DNA of 64,000 bases from Bacteroidia bacterium (GCA_030431055.1 JAUIJA010000006.1:1-64000); one strand, 5' to 3'. Counted from the first letter of the stretch, positions 10,922 through 19,414 are shown. Made by a program: numbers and translations. Notes: a model not told the origin generated them from the letters alone.

Positions 10922-11371
10922 ATGAGTTTAGAAAAAGACATAATGGTTCAAATGAAAGAAGCAATGAAAGCTAAAGATTCAGTTGCTTTAGAAGCATTAA
11001 GAGCCATCAAATCAGGAATTATCTTAGCTAAAACAGAAACTGGAACCAAAGAAGAGTTGTCTTCAGATGAAGAAATAAAATTGTTGCAAAAGTTAGTAAA
11101 ACAACGTAAAGATAGCGCTACTATCTATACAGAACAAGGTAGAGAAGATTTAGCTGAGCCAGAATTAGCTCAAGTTGCCGTTATCGAAAAGTTTTTACCA
11201 GCACAATTATCAGAAGAAGAAATTGAAGCAGTAGTATCAAAAATCATTGCTGATGGTGGTTTTTCTGGAATGGCTTCTATGGGACAAGTTATGGGAATGG
11301 CTTCAAAAGAATTAGCTGGAAAAGCAGATGGGAAAACAATCTCAACTATCGTTAAAAATAAGTTAGCTTAG
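10922..11371 (+). CDS. GatB/YqeY domain protein
   Basis: A 149-residue protein of the YqeY family, which resembles the C-terminal tRNA-binding tail domain of the GatB subunit of aspartyl/glutamyl-tRNA amidotransferase. The N-terminal half is helical (LEKDIMVQMKEAMKAKD) and the second half has PAQLSEEEIE and GMASMGQVMGMASKELAGKADG, a typical YqeY end. Its precise role is not established. It has its own promoter and is followed 23 nt later by tRNA-Arg. Confidence 0.9.
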   Translation: MSLEKDIMVQMKEAMKAKDSVALEALRAIKSGIILAKTETGTKEELSSDEEIKLLQKLVKQRKDSATIYTEQGREDLAEPELAQVAVIEKFLPAQLSEEEIEAVVSKIIADGGFSGMASMGQVMGMASKELAGKADGKTISTIVKNKLA

Positions 11372-11394
11372 TTTTTTTTAACTAAAACTTATAA

Positions 11395-11468
11395 GGCTCC
11401 GTAGTTCAACTGGATAGAATAACGGATTTCGGCTCCGTTGGTTGGGGGTTCGAATCCCTCCGGAGTCA
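11395..11468 (+). tRNA. tRNA-Arg (anticodon UCG)
   Basis: A full cloverleaf can be drawn: acceptor GGCTCCG/CGGAGTC with one G-T pair, D stem GTTC/GAAT, anticodon stem ACGGA/TCCGT with loop TTTCGGC (anticodon TCG at 11429-11431), a 5-nt variable loop, and T stem GGGGG/CCCTC around TTCGAAT. The discriminator base is A. CCA is not encoded. No tRNA-associated integrase or attachment duplication is visible next to it. Confidence 0.95.
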
Positions 11469-11484
11469 CAAAATATAAAATATA

Positions 11485-11512
11485 AAGCGTCAAAGAATCT
11501 TGGCGCTTTTTT
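11485..11512 (+). terminator. Terminator after tRNA-Arg
   Basis: AAGCGTCAA (11485-11493) pairs with TTGGCGCTT (11500-11508), including one G-T pair, around a 6-nt loop and is followed by T residues. It lies 16 nt after the tRNA. Confidence 0.8.
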
Positions 11513-11559
11513 GTTCCCATAAATTAACGTATTTTAGTCCAACTCAAACCTTAACCATT

Positions 11560-12378
11560 TTGCAATACGTTTTACTTTTCATAGGAGTAATATTTTTCTT
11601 GGTTGTTATATTTAATGTAATGATTGAACCAATGTTTGCTTTTTTCTTCCGAAAGCCAATATATGTTCACTTTTATCCGTTTCCGAAGAAATTGAGTTTA
11701 AACCAACTTCAAATTTTAAGTTCGGAGTTTGAGTTTTATAGAAAATTATCGCCAAAACATAAAAAATACTTCGAACATCGCGTTGCAACTTTTATTGAAA
11801 AATATGATTACTACGGAAAAGACGGATTAGTTATAGACGACAGAATTCGGGTTTTAATTGCTGCAACCGCAATTATGTTAACTTTCGGAATGCGTAAATA
11901 TCTTTTTTCAGTTATTGATAAAATTATTGTTTATCCAGATGTTTATTATTCTAGAATAAATGACGATTACCACAAAGGAGAATTTAATCCAAGAATGAAA
12001 GCGATTGTTTTTTCATGGAAACACTTTTTAGAAGGCTATGAAACTACAAGTGATAATTTAAACTTAGGATTACATGAATTCGGACATGTGTTGCATTTTC
12101 AAGGTTTGAATAGAAATGATACATCGGCAACAATTTTTGCAGTTACTTACGATGAAATTATGCAACAAGTAAAACATCCACCAAATTTGAAAAGATTAAC
12201 AAGTTCAGATTATTTCCGAATTTACGCTTACACGAATGAATTTGAATTTATTGCAGTTTTGCTCGAACATTTTTTTGAAACCCCAAAGCAATTCCAGTCA
12301 GAATTTCCTGAATTATTTGAAAAAGTAAAAGTTATGATTAACTATTCAACTCCTATAAAATACGAAAAAAATAATTAA
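11560..12378 (+). CDS. MtfA-like zinc-dependent peptidase, membrane-anchored
   Basis: About 272 residues. An N-terminal membrane segment (about residues 3-22) is followed by a cytoplasmic domain with the metallopeptidase motif HEFGH (172-176) and a later FIAVLLEHFFETPKQF block with the third ligand region, as in the MtfA (DgsA anti-repressor) family, peptidase family M90. The reading frame extends upstream to a TTG at 11500, but that codon lies in the tRNA terminator stem, so I chose the TTG at 11560, which puts the hydrophobic segment at the N-terminus. The start remains uncertain. In E. coli MtfA binds the repressor Mlc; that role cannot be transferred here. Confidence 0.82.
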   Translation: MQYVLLFIGVIFFLVVIFNVMIEPMFAFFFRKPIYVHFYPFPKKLSLNQLQILSSEFEFYRKLSPKHKKYFEHRVATFIEKYDYYGKDGLVIDDRIRVLIAATAIMLTFGMRKYLFSVIDKIIVYPDVYYSRINDDYHKGEFNPRMKAIVFSWKHFLEGYETTSDNLNLGLHEFGHVLHFQGLNRNDTSATIFAVTYDEIMQQVKHPPNLKRLTSSDYFRIYAYTNEFEFIAVLLEHFFETPKQFQSEFPELFEKVKVMINYSTPIKYEKNN

Positions 12379-12420
12379 TAATCAATGATTTAGTCGCTTT
12401 ACAAGCCTGATTTTGTTTCT

Positions 12421-12428
12421 TAATTTTG
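12421..12428 (+). promoter_or_regulatory. Promoter -7 element of the CBS gene
   Basis: TAATTTTG matches TAnnTTTG, 24 nt before the ATG of the CBS-domain gene. No good TTG was seen at the -33 position. Confidence 0.5.
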
Positions 12429-12452
12429 TGTGAATCATAAATAAATTAAGAG

Positions 12453-12872
12453 ATGAAATATAATGTTCCTGTTTCAACAATAATGACAAAAAATGTAATT
12501 AAGTTGAACACTTCCGATGATTTAACAAAAGCAGAATCTTTATTCAAGAAGCATCACATTCGACATATTCCTGTTGTAAATGGAAACAAGATTCTTGGAA
12601 TGTTAAGCTATACAGATTTATTGCGTATTTCATTTGCAGATGCAGTAGATGAAGACGATAAAGTGGTAGATACAACGGTTTATAATATGTTTACAGTTGA
12701 GCAAGTAATGGCGAAGAATTTAGTTAAAGTTTCTCCAGATTCAACTATTAAAGACACTGCCGAAATTTTGGCAAAAAAGGAGTTTCATGCGTTGCCAGTT
12801 TGCGAAGGCGATTTACTTGTGGGTATTGTAACAACAACCGATTTAATTAAATATTTAATAGATCAGTATTGA
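12453..12872 (+). CDS. Two-CBS-domain protein
   Basis: 139 residues made of a CBS pair (Bateman module): the first repeat is about residues 5-60 (VSTIMTKNVIKLNTSDDL, RHIPVVNGNKILGMLSYTDL), the second about 77-138 (VEQVMAKNLVKVSPDSTI, HALPVCEGDLLVGIVTTTDL). Such modules bind adenine nucleotides and regulate partners; here no effector domain is attached, so the target is unknown. It has its own promoter, and a terminator shared with the convergent gene rpe. Confidence 0.88.
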   Translation: MKYNVPVSTIMTKNVIKLNTSDDLTKAESLFKKHHIRHIPVVNGNKILGMLSYTDLLRISFADAVDEDDKVVDTTVYNMFTVEQVMAKNLVKVSPDSTIKDTAEILAKKEFHALPVCEGDLLVGIVTTTDLIKYLIDQY

Positions 12873-12875
12873 TTA

Positions 12876-12901
12876 AAAAAAGCTCCGAAAGGAGCTTTTT
12901 T
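12876..12901. terminator. Bidirectional terminator between the CBS gene and rpe
   Basis: AAAAAGCTCC/GGAGCTTTTT around a GAAA loop, with A and T tracts on both sides, so it can act on both convergent transcripts. It touches the last base of rpe. Confidence 0.85.
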
Positions 12902-13559
12902 AATTTATAATTTTGTTTAAATCGGAAATCGTTTGTGTGGGATTATCAGATTTAAAAACAAAACTTCCAGCAACTAAAACATCTGCTCCAGCTTCTACTA
13001 ATTGTTTTGCGTTTTTATCAGTAACACCACCATCAATTTCAATAAGAGTTGAAGCATTGTTGCGTGTAATAATTTCTTTTAATTGTTTTACTTTTTTATA
13101 AGTGTTTTCAATAAAAGATTGTCCGCCAAATCCTGGGTTTACACTCATGATACAAACTAAATCAATATCGTTAATTACATCTTCTAATAAACTAACACTC
13201 GTGTGTGGATTTAAAGCAACACCTGCTTTCATTCCGTGGTCTTTTATTGCTTGAAGTGTACGGTGTAAATGTGTACACGCTTCGTAATGAACGGTTAGTG
13301 TTTTACAACCTAAATCAGCAAAAGTTTTAATATAACGATCTGGGTCAACAATCATTAAGTGTGTGTCCAAAGGTTTTTTTGCATGTTTAGCAATTGCTTC
13401 AAGAACTGGCATTCCAAAAGAAATATTAGGAACGAAAATTCCATCCATAATATCAATATGAAACCATTGTGCATCACTTTCATTAATCATTTCAATATCG
13501 CGTTGAAGATTAGCAAAATCAGCTGCTAGAACAGATGGGGCAATAATTGCATTTTTCAT
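12900..13559 (-). CDS. rpe: Ribulose-phosphate 3-epimerase
   Basis: TIM-barrel epimerase that interconverts ribulose 5-phosphate and xylulose 5-phosphate in the pentose phosphate pathway. Family motifs are clear: APSVLAADFANL at the N-terminus, WFHIDIMDGIFVPNISFG with metal and catalytic residues, HLMIVDPDRYI, VNPGFGGQSFI, and IEIDGGVTDKN. The length of 219 residues is normal. It is a single-gene unit with its own promoter. Confidence 0.96.
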   Translation of the reverse strand: MKNAIIAPSVLAADFANLQRDIEMINESDAQWFHIDIMDGIFVPNISFGMPVLEAIAKHAKKPLDTHLMIVDPDRYIKTFADLGCKTLTVHYEACTHLHRTLQAIKDHGMKAGVALNPHTSVSLLEDVINDIDLVCIMSVNPGFGGQSFIENTYKKVKQLKEIITRNNASTLIEIDGGVTDKNAKQLVEAGADVLVAGSFVFKSDNPTQTISDLNKIIN

Positions 13560-13584
13560 TTTATTGTGTTGTTGTTTAGTTGTG

Positions 13585-13592
13585 CAAAGATA
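13585..13592 (-). promoter_or_regulatory. Promoter -7 element of rpe
   Basis: Read on the minus strand, TATCTTTG fits TAnnTTTG, 25 nt before the rpe start codon. Confidence 0.5.
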
Positions 13593-13694
13593 TTACAAAG
13601 TTGGAAGTTAAAGGTGAGAACTTATAAGTTTTTCTTAAAAACAAAACTTTTGAAACTCGGATGAAGCGAATAGATTAGGTGTTATTTAACGTGT

Positions 13695-13727
13695 AAAAAA
13701 TAAAACTCCGGTAATCAGCCGGAGTTT
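13695..13727 (-). terminator. Terminator of rpoD
   Basis: AAACTCCGG (13703-13711) pairs with CCGGAGTTT (13719-13727). Read on the minus strand the hairpin is followed by a T-rich tract, 58 nt after the rpoD stop. Confidence 0.8.
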
Positions 13728-13784
13728 CAATCATCAATCAAAAAACGAACAGTTATGAAACTGTTTGTTGTTGTAATTTAGGTT

Positions 13785-14648
13785 TTATCCTAAATATGTT
13801 TTTAATATTTTACTTCTAGAAGTGTGTTTTAGTCTTCTGATAGCTTTCTCTTTAATTTGACGAACACGCTCACGAGTTAAATCGAAAGTTTCTCCAATTT
13901 CTTCTAATGTCATTGGGTGTTGATCGCCTAAACCAAAATATAAACGAACTACATCAGCTTCTCTTGGAGTTAATGTTTCTAAAGCTCTTTCAATTTCAGT
14001 TTGTAAAGATTCGTGAATTAATTCTCTATCAGGGTTTGGTGATTCACCAGAACGTAAAACGTCGTATAAGTTTGAGTCTTCACCTTCAACAAGTGGGGCA
14101 TCCATAGATAAATGACGTCCAGAATTCTTCATAGATTCTTTAACATCATTTACTGTCATATCTAATTCCTTAGCAATTTCCTCAGCAGAAGGCGCACGTT
14201 CACTAGATTGCTCTAAAAACGCATACATTTTGTTGATTTTATTGATAGAACCAATTTTATTTAAAGGTAAGCGTACAATACGTGATTGTTCTGCAAGTGC
14301 CTGTAAAATAGACTGACGAATCCACCAAACTGCATACGAAATAAACTTGAATCCGCGTGTTTCGTCAAAACGCTGAGCGGCTTTGATTAATCCTAAATTT
14401 CCTTCGTTAATTAAATCGGGTAGTGTAAGTCCTTGATTTTGATATTGTTTAGCAACTGATACTACGAAACGTAAATTAGCTTTAGTTAATTTCTCTAAAG
14501 CTCTTTGATCTCCAGCTTTAATTCTTTGTGCTAATTCAACTTCTTCATCTGCAGTAATTAAGTCAACTTTACCAATTTCTTGTAAATATTTGTCTAGGGA
14601 AGCAGTTTCACGATTTGTTACCTGCTTAGTAATTTTAAGTTGTCTCAT
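13785..14648 (-). CDS. rpoD: Primary sigma factor RpoD (SigA), short Bacteroidota form
   Basis: Main sigma-70 factor of 287 residues. It starts almost directly with region 1.2 ([17 protein letters not shown]) and lacks region 1.1 and the non-conserved insert of E. coli RpoD. Region 2 carries the core-binding and melting parts ([30 protein letters not shown]), and region 4 the helix-turn-helix [19 protein letters not shown]. This short form in Bacteroidota reads promoters with -33 TTG and -7 TAnnTTTG, which fits the promoters found throughout the window. Its own promoter is unclear; a CAAAGAATA (minus strand TATTCTTTG, 3-nt spacer) sits at 14694-14702. Confidence 0.95.
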   Translation of the reverse strand: MRQLKITKQVTNRETASLDKYLQEIGKVDLITADEEVELAQRIKAGDQRALEKLTKANLRFVVSVAKQYQNQGLTLPDLINEGNLGLIKAAQRFDETRGFKFISYAVWWIRQSILQALAEQSRIVRLPLNKIGSINKINKMYAFLEQSSERAPSAEEIAKELDMTVNDVKESMKNSGRHLSMDAPLVEGEDSNLYDVLRSGESPNPDRELIHESLQTEIERALETLTPREADVVRLYFGLGDQHPMTLEEIGETFDLTRERVRQIKEKAIRRLKHTSRSKILKTYLG

Positions 14649-14740
14649 TTAATAAATTCCTTCCGTTTTTTTATAAGCTTTATTTGTTATACGCAAAGAA
14701 TATCAAAAGGTTACAAAAAAGTTACATTTTTTTTTAAATA

Positions 14741-14770
14741 AAATAGCCTTCAAGGAAATGAAGGCTATTT
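14741..14770 (-). terminator. Hairpin between pnp and rpoD, probable pnp terminator
   Basis: AAATAGCCTTCA pairs perfectly with TGAAGGCTATTT around a 6-nt loop, 24 nt after the pnp stop. The T-tract on the minus strand is short and interrupted, so termination may be partial. Confidence 0.65.
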
Positions 14771-14793
14771 TTATGAACTAATAATCGCGTGAA

Positions 14794-16968
14794 TTAACCT
14801 TTTTGGTTTTCTTCTTTATTAGATTGAGGTTTCTTATTTTCTCTAGGTGGTCTAGGAAGTAATTGCTTACGCGAAACCTTTTCTTTACGGTTTTTAGGGT
14901 CGATTCCTAAATATTTAATTTGGAATACATCGCCCATGTTTACAACATCAGAAACTTTTTCAGTACGTTCCCAGGCCAATTCAGATACGTGTAATAAAAC
15001 TTCGTTTCCTGGTGCAGCAGTATATTCTACTACAGCTCCAAAATCTAACATTTTAATTACTTTAACTTCGTAAGCTTCGCCAACTTCAGGTTTGAAAATA
15101 ATAGAATCAATTTTAGCTAAAACAGTATCAATTCCTTCTTGGTTAGTTCCTAAAATTTCAACAACTCCTTGTTCGTCAACTTCGTTAATAACAATTGTTG
15201 TTCCTGTCTCTTTTTGTAATTCTTGAATTACTTTTCCACCAGGACCAATTAAGGCTCCAATGAAAGAACCTGGAATTGATCTTGTGATAATTTTTGGTGC
15301 TTTAGGTTTAACTTCTGTTCTCGGCTGAGCGATAGTTTCAGTTAATTTACCTAAAATATGTAAACGACCATCACGAGCTTGCGATAAAGCTTGCTCCATA
15401 ATATCGTAACGTAATCCATCAATTTTAATATCCATTTGACAGGCTGTGATTCCATCTTCAGTACCTGTAACTTTGAAGTCCATATCTCCTAAGTGATCTT
15501 CATCACCTAAAATATCAGAAAGTACTGCAAATTTATCACCATCAGTAATTAATCCCATTGCAATACCAGAAACAGGTTTTTCAATTTGAATACCTGCATC
15601 CATTAATGCTAAAGTTCCTGAACAAACTGTTGCCATAGAAGAAGAACCGTTTGATTCTAATACTTCTGATACTACACGAACAGTGTAAGGACAATCAGCA
15701 GGAATCATTCCTTTTAACGCACGTTGTGCTAAATTTCCGTGTCCAACTTCTCTACGCGAAGTTCCTCTTAAAGGTCTAGCTTCACCAGTTGAAAATGGGG
15801 GGAAGTTATAGTGTAAGTAGAATGTTTCTTCACCTTGTTCTGAAGGTAAGTCAATTACATTTGCTTCTCTTGAAGTTCCTAATGTAACTGTAGCTAAAGC
15901 TTGTGTTTCACCACGAGTAAAGATAGCAGAACCGTGAGTTGATGGTAAGTAATCTACTTCACACCAAATTGGTCTAATTTCTGTAGTTTTTCTTCCGTCT
16001 AAACGAATTCCTTTTTCTAAAACTACATTACGAACTGCTTCTTTTTGAATTTTATAAATATACTTGTTTACTAATTCAGCTAAATCTGCATTTTCAGCAT
16101 ATTCTTCTTCAGTATATAAAGCAATTACTTCTTCTTTAACTTCAGCGAATTTTTCTCCACGTTCTTGTTTTGAAGAAGCTTCTTGTGCAATTGCATAATA
16201 TTTTTTGTATGCAGCGTCTTTTACTTTTGCTTTTACAGCTTCGTCTTCAAGTTCGCCTTCATACTCTCTGTACTCTGTTAATCCAAGAGCAGCTCTTAAT
16301 TTTTCCTGAGCTTCAACTTGTTTTTTGATAGCTTCATGAGCAAATTTAATTGCTTCAATCATTTCGGCTTCAGAAATTTCTTTCATTTCACCTTCTACCA
16401 TACAAACAGAATCTTTAGAAGCACCAATCATCATGTCTAAGTCAGACTCTGCTAATTGTTCGCGATTAGGGTTGATGATTAATTCACCATTAACTCTACC
16501 TACACGTACTTCTGAGATAAGATTGTAAAAAGGAATGTCTGAAACTGCTAAAGCAGCTGAAGCAGCTAAACCAGCTAATGCATCTGGCATAACGTTTTCG
16601 TCGTGACTCATTAATTGAATCATAACTTGTGTTTCAGCGTGGTAATCACTAGGGAAAAGTGGACGTAAAACACGATCGACTAAACGCATAGTTAATACTT
16701 CTTGGTCGCTAGGTCTAGCTTCTCTTTTGAAGAAACCACCTGGAAAACGACCTGCTGCAGCAAATTTTTCACGGTAATCTACTGTTAAGGGTAGGAAGTC
16801 TACACCTGGATTGGCTGTACGGGCAGATACTGCAGTTGCTAAAAGCATTGCGTCGCCCATACGAACCACGACAGAACCGTCTGCTTGTTTGGCTAATTTA
16901 CCTGTTTCGATTGAGATAGATCTTCCATCTCCTAAATCGATAATTTCTTGGGTTACTTTAGGAATCAT
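14794..16968 (-). CDS. pnp: Polynucleotide phosphorylase
   Basis: 3'-to-5' phosphorolytic exoribonuclease of the RNA degradosome type. Two RNase PH domains (about residues 10-230 and 320-545; [12 protein letters not shown] begins the second, and [15 protein letters not shown] lies in its core), a KH domain (about 560-620, with [12 protein letters not shown]) and an S1 domain (about 625-695) are all present. The length of 724 residues is normal and the C-terminus is a basic, polar tail. It lies downstream of rpsO as in many bacteria, with a terminator between the two. Confidence 0.97.
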   Translation of the reverse strand: MIPKVTQEIIDLGDGRSISIETGKLAKQADGSVVVRMGDAMLLATAVSARTANPGVDFLPLTVDYREKFAAAGRFPGGFFKREARPSDQEVLTMRLVDRVLRPLFPSDYHAETQVMIQLMSHDENVMPDALAGLAASAALAVSDIPFYNLISEVRVGRVNGELIINPNREQLAESDLDMMIGASKDSVCMVEGEMKEISEAEMIEAIKFAHEAIKKQVEAQEKLRAALGLTEYREYEGELEDEAVKAKVKDAAYKKYYAIAQEASSKQERGEKFAEVKEEVIALYTEEEYAENADLAELVNKYIYKIQKEAVRNVVLEKGIRLDGRKTTEIRPIWCEVDYLPSTHGSAIFTRGETQALATVTLGTSREANVIDLPSEQGEETFYLHYNFPPFSTGEARPLRGTSRREVGHGNLAQRALKGMIPADCPYTVRVVSEVLESNGSSSMATVCSGTLALMDAGIQIEKPVSGIAMGLITDGDKFAVLSDILGDEDHLGDMDFKVTGTEDGITACQMDIKIDGLRYDIMEQALSQARDGRLHILGKLTETIAQPRTEVKPKAPKIITRSIPGSFIGALIGPGGKVIQELQKETGTTIVINEVDEQGVVEILGTNQEGIDTVLAKIDSIIFKPEVGEAYEVKVIKMLDFGAVVEYTAAPGNEVLLHVSELAWERTEKVSDVVNMGDVFQIKYLGIDPKNRKEKVSRKQLLPRPPRENKKPQSNKEENQKG

Positions 16969-17073
16969 AAAAAATTAATTCTTAATTAAACAATGGGTAG
17001 TTGTGTTGTTGTGTGTTGTTAGTTGTTTGAAACCCAATGAAAAACCAAACTTTTTTCTGTCTTATTTGTAAAC

Positions 17074-17095
17074 AAAAAGGGGCGCAAAGCCCCTT
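17074..17095 (-). terminator. Terminator after rpsO
   Basis: AAGGGGC/GCCCCTT around a GCAAA loop, with a T-run on the minus strand, only 8 nt after the rpsO stop codon. Some read-through into pnp is possible. Confidence 0.75.
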
Positions 17096-17102
17096 ATGTT
17101 GA

Positions 17103-17372
17103 TTATTTTCTGATGTTTAATTCTTTGATAATCTCACGATATCTATTGATATCTTTCTTTTTTAAGTAGTCAAGAAGACTTCTTCTTTTACCTACTAATT
17201 TTACTAACGAACGCTCTGTGTTAAAATCTTGACGATTCTTTTTTAAGTGTTCAGTTAAGTGATTAATTCTGAAAGTGAACAATGCAATTTGTCCTTCTGC
17301 AGAACCAGTGTTTTCAGCTTTTCCTCCGTGTTTTGCGAAGATTTCAGCTTTAGTTTCTTTAGTTAAATACAT
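17103..17372 (-). CDS. rpsO: Ribosomal protein S15
   Basis: Small-subunit protein that binds 16S rRNA helices 20-22 early in assembly. The family pattern is clear: GSAEGQIALFTFRINHLTEHLKKN, then KRRSLLDYLKKKDINRY. It has 89 residues, the usual size. Transcription starts from a promoter about 55 nt upstream, and the leader contains a small hairpin. Confidence 0.97.
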   Translation of the reverse strand: MYLTKETKAEIFAKHGGKAENTGSAEGQIALFTFRINHLTEHLKKNRQDFNTERSLVKLVGKRRSLLDYLKKKDINRYREIIKELNIRK

Positions 17373-17402
17373 GCCAATATTACTTTAATGATTTTTATGT
17401 AT

Positions 17403-17419
17403 GCTGAGCTTTTCTCAAC
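17403..17419 (-). promoter_or_regulatory. Hairpin in the rpsO leader
   Basis: Plus-strand GCTGAG (17403-17408) and CTCAAC (17414-17419) pair (one G-U in RNA) around a 5-nt loop, between the rpsO promoter and start codon. It could contribute to S15 autoregulation, but this is inference. Confidence 0.35.
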
Positions 17420-17426
17420 TTGCGTG

Positions 17427-17434
17427 CAAAGATA
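17427..17434 (-). promoter_or_regulatory. Promoter -7 element of rpsO
   Basis: Minus strand TATCTTTG followed by GC fits TAnnTTTG; the leader to the ATG is about 50 nt. Confidence 0.6.
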
Positions 17435-17440
17435 TAAATA

Positions 17441-17473
17441 ATTATGAATTGTGAATTATGAATTGTGAATTAT
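17441..17473. repeat. 14-bp AT-rich tandem repeat
   Basis: ATTATGAATTGTGA occurs twice in perfect tandem and is followed by ATTAT, between the convergent-free 3' end of the GAF gene and the rpsO promoter. Related AATTATGA phrases occur at 22865-22890 and, inverted, at 25842-25873. Confidence 0.8.
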
Positions 17474-17483
17474 TTTTTAAAAA

Positions 17484-17936
17484 TTAAAAAAGACTAGCAA
17501 TTTCCTGATTAACAAACTCTAAGAACTGTTCGTCTTTTTCTGTAAATGGATCAATTTCATGCGAATCGATGTCAATTTGCCCTATGTTTTTACCATTCAC
17601 AAATAACGGAACAACAATTTCTGATTTTACGGTTAGACTACAAGCTATATAATTGTCTTGTGCTTTTACATCTGGAACTACAAAATTTTCATTTGATTCT
17701 GCTACTTGTCCGCAAATTCCTTTTCCAAACGGAATCACTGTATGATCTGTTTCAGCACCAACATATGGACCTAAATGTAAAGTTTTGTTTTCATGATTGG
17801 CAAAATAAAAGCCTACCCAATTATAATATGGAATATTTGTGTTTAATAATTTACAAACCTCTAACAGCTTTTCATCTCTACTTTTACTAGATGATACAAT
17901 AGTTTTTATAGGTGTTTTTAGTGAATCAAAATTCAT
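17484..17936 (-). CDS. Free methionine-(R)-sulfoxide reductase (GAF domain)
   Basis: A 150-residue single GAF-domain protein of the fRMsr (YebR/MsrC) type, which reduces free methionine-R-sulfoxide. The conserved cysteine motifs GKGICG and YIACSLTVKSEIVVP are present; in E. coli the cysteine of the second is catalytic and that of the first resolves it. NWVGFYF and IGQIDIDSHEIDPF are further family blocks. A GTG 12 codons upstream is in frame, but it overlaps the promoter -7 element, so the ATG at 17936 is the better start. It is transcribed divergently from xrtF. Confidence 0.88.
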   Translation of the reverse strand: MNFDSLKTPIKTIVSSSKSRDEKLLEVCKLLNTNIPYYNWVGFYFANHENKTLHLGPYVGAETDHTVIPFGKGICGQVAESNENFVVPDVKAQDNYIACSLTVKSEIVVPLFVNGKNIGQIDIDSHEIDPFTEKDEQFLEFVNQEIASLF

Positions 17937-17952
17937 AGCAATAAAATTTTCG

Positions 17953-17960
17953 CAAAAATA
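17953..17960 (-). promoter_or_regulatory. Promoter -7 element of the fRMsr gene
   Basis: Minus strand TATTTTTG fits TAnnTTTG, 16 nt before the chosen ATG. It rules out the upstream GTG start. Confidence 0.55.
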
Positions 17961-17985
17961 TTTATTAAACACTTATCAAATTATA

Positions 17986-17993
17986 TATTTTTG
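17986..17993 (+). promoter_or_regulatory. Promoter -7 element of the xrtF operon
   Basis: TATTTTTG, 16 nt before the TTG start of xrtF and facing away from the fRMsr promoter. Confidence 0.5.
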
Positions 17994-18009
17994 TTAAAAA
18001 TTCACTCTT

Positions 18010-18564
18010 TTGAACACATCTTTAAAACAGTATAAACCTTTTTTTAGTTTTTTAATTAAGTTTTTAGCGTTTTACATCATTTTTACTTTTGCGTATAAAA
18101 TGTATTTGAGTCAGTTTGATGTAGCTAAATATGAAGTTGATGTTATTTCGCAAAAAGTAGCGCATCAAACTGTTGGATTAATTAATGTTTTTGGTGGAAA
18201 AGCCGAAGCTTTTCCCAATGAGTTTGAATCTTCTGAAAAAATCATATTTAATGGAAAGTATGTAGCAAGAATTATTGAAGGTTGTAATGCTGTAAGTGTA
18301 ATAATATTATTTGCTGCATTTATATTTGCTTTTTCAAATGGATTTAAAAGAACTTTTCTGTTTATTTTTACAGGCGGAATAATAATTTATGCTCTCAATA
18401 TTGCTCGTATAGCTTTGCTGGCGTATTTCTTATATCATTACCCTGAATATGAAGAATTATTGCACGGAACAATTTTTCCGTTGTTTATTTATGGTGTAGT
18501 ATTTTTATTATGGGTTTTATGGGTTACAAAATTTTCTGGTTATGTTAGAAAATTTGCTGCGTAA
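18010..18564 (+). CDS. xrtF: Exosortase XrtF
   Basis: Membrane transpeptidase-like protein of 184 residues with five or so hydrophobic segments. The exosortase catalytic triad is visible: Cys92 in EGCNA, Arg133 in NIARI and His152 in LLHGT. Exosortases process C-terminal sorting signals such as PEP-CTERM during transport to the cell surface. XrtF is the Flavobacteriia form, and no sortable substrate is encoded in this window. The start is TTG at 18010. It overlaps its partner gene by 23 nt, so the two are a translation-coupled unit. Confidence 0.88.
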   Translation: MNTSLKQYKPFFSFLIKFLAFYIIFTFAYKMYLSQFDVAKYEVDVISQKVAHQTVGLINVFGGKAEAFPNEFESSEKIIFNGKYVARIIEGCNAVSVIILFAAFIFAFSNGFKRTFLFIFTGGIIIYALNIARIALLAYFLYHYPEYEELLHGTIFPLFIYGVVFLLWVLWVTKFSGYVRKFAA

Positions 18565-18985
18565 TAAAACACGAGCTGTTTTTACACTGTTGTTAGTGTT
18601 TGCTTTAGCTTTGATTCGTTTTTTTGAATCCAAATTATTTTACGATCCGTTTTTGTTATTTTTTAAATCGGAATTTCAAAACAAACCTCTTCCAGAATAT
18701 AATTCGTTTAAATTGTATCTAAATTTATCGTTCAGATATTTTTTAAATTCCATAATTTCATTGGGAATTATTTATGTTTTATTTCAAAGTAAACCAATTT
18801 TAAAACTCTCGCTTTGGTTGTATTTACTGTTTTTTGTAATTCTGATTGTGTTACTTTTTGTTGAAATAAATTTCTTCAAAGATTATCTTTTATTGTTCTA
18901 TACAAGACGTTTTCTTATTCAGCCATTGTTTTTAATTTTATTTATTCCAGCGTTTTATTATCAAAAATTAACAGAAAATAAATAA
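18542..18985 (+). CDS. Exosortase F system-associated membrane protein
   Basis: 147 residues with about four hydrophobic segments and little else; its start lies 23 nt inside xrtF. A protein of this size and topology directly after xrtF is described as exosortase F-associated (the 'flavo_near_exo' family). Its function is unknown; it may stabilise or present substrate to XrtF. The call relies on position, overlap and membrane character more than on motifs. Confidence 0.8.
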   Translation: MLENLLRNKTRAVFTLLLVFALALIRFFESKLFYDPFLLFFKSEFQNKPLPEYNSFKLYLNLSFRYFLNSIISLGIIYVLFQSKPILKLSLWLYLLFFVILIVLLFVEINFFKDYLLLFYTRRFLIQPLFLILFIPAFYYQKLTENK

Positions 18986-19004
18986 AATATTTGCTTTATA
19001 ATCG

Positions 19005-19012
19005 TACTTTTG
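19005..19012 (+). promoter_or_regulatory. Promoter -7 element before the HYC_CC_PP gene
   Basis: TACTTTTG fits TAnnTTTG and ends 9 nt before the ATG at 19022; the mRNA leader would be only a few nucleotides. Confidence 0.55.
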
Positions 19013-19021
19013 CCAATAATA

Positions 19022-19414
19022 ATGAAGAAACTAACAGCAATATTAATTACAGCAGTAATCCTATTTTCAAATTTAGGACTGGCTTTCAATGTTCATTATT
19101 GTCATGATAAAATTGCTTCGGTTTCAATTGATTATTCTGTACAAAACGATAATTTAAATTGTTGTTGTGTAAAAAAAGATGCTCAAAAAAAATGTTGTTC
19201 AGATACAACCATTAAAGCTGAAAAAAAATCGGATGATTTTCTAGTAAAATCATTTCAATTAGATTTACAGCAGTTTATCACTTTACAGCAATTTGATTTT
19301 AATTTTCAAAAACAAATAGTTTCGGTTAAACAGCAAAATTTAATTGAAAACTATAGCGAAGCTAATTCGCCACCACTTTACAAATTATACTGTCAACTTG
19401 TTTTTTACGCATAA
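19022..19414 (+). CDS. HYC_CC_PP family protein, probable metal-locus component
   Basis: 130 residues with a signal sequence (about 1-21) and the three features that name the family: HYC at 25-27, cysteine clusters CCC (47-49) and CC (58-59), and PP at 117-118. The function is not known, but the Cys/His content and the following TonB receptor and HMA protein suggest metal binding in the periplasm. An in-frame TTG four codons upstream overlaps the promoter, so ATG at 19022 is preferred. Confidence 0.82.
   Translation: MKKLTAILITAVILFSNLGLAFNVHYCHDKIASVSIDYSVQNDNLNCCCVKKDAQKKCCSDTTIKAEKKSDDFLVKSFQLDLQQFITLQQFDFNFQKQIVSVKQQNLIENYSEANSPPLYKLYCQLVFYA

Noticed and set aside
11395..11468. Integration site of a mobile element at tRNA-Arg
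   Set aside because: No integrase and no duplicated tRNA 3' end was found nearby.
11500..11559. Longer N-terminus for the MtfA-like protein
   Set aside because: The TTG at 11500 lies in the terminator stem of tRNA-Arg and the added residues are not signal-like; the TTG at 11560 is kept with doubt.
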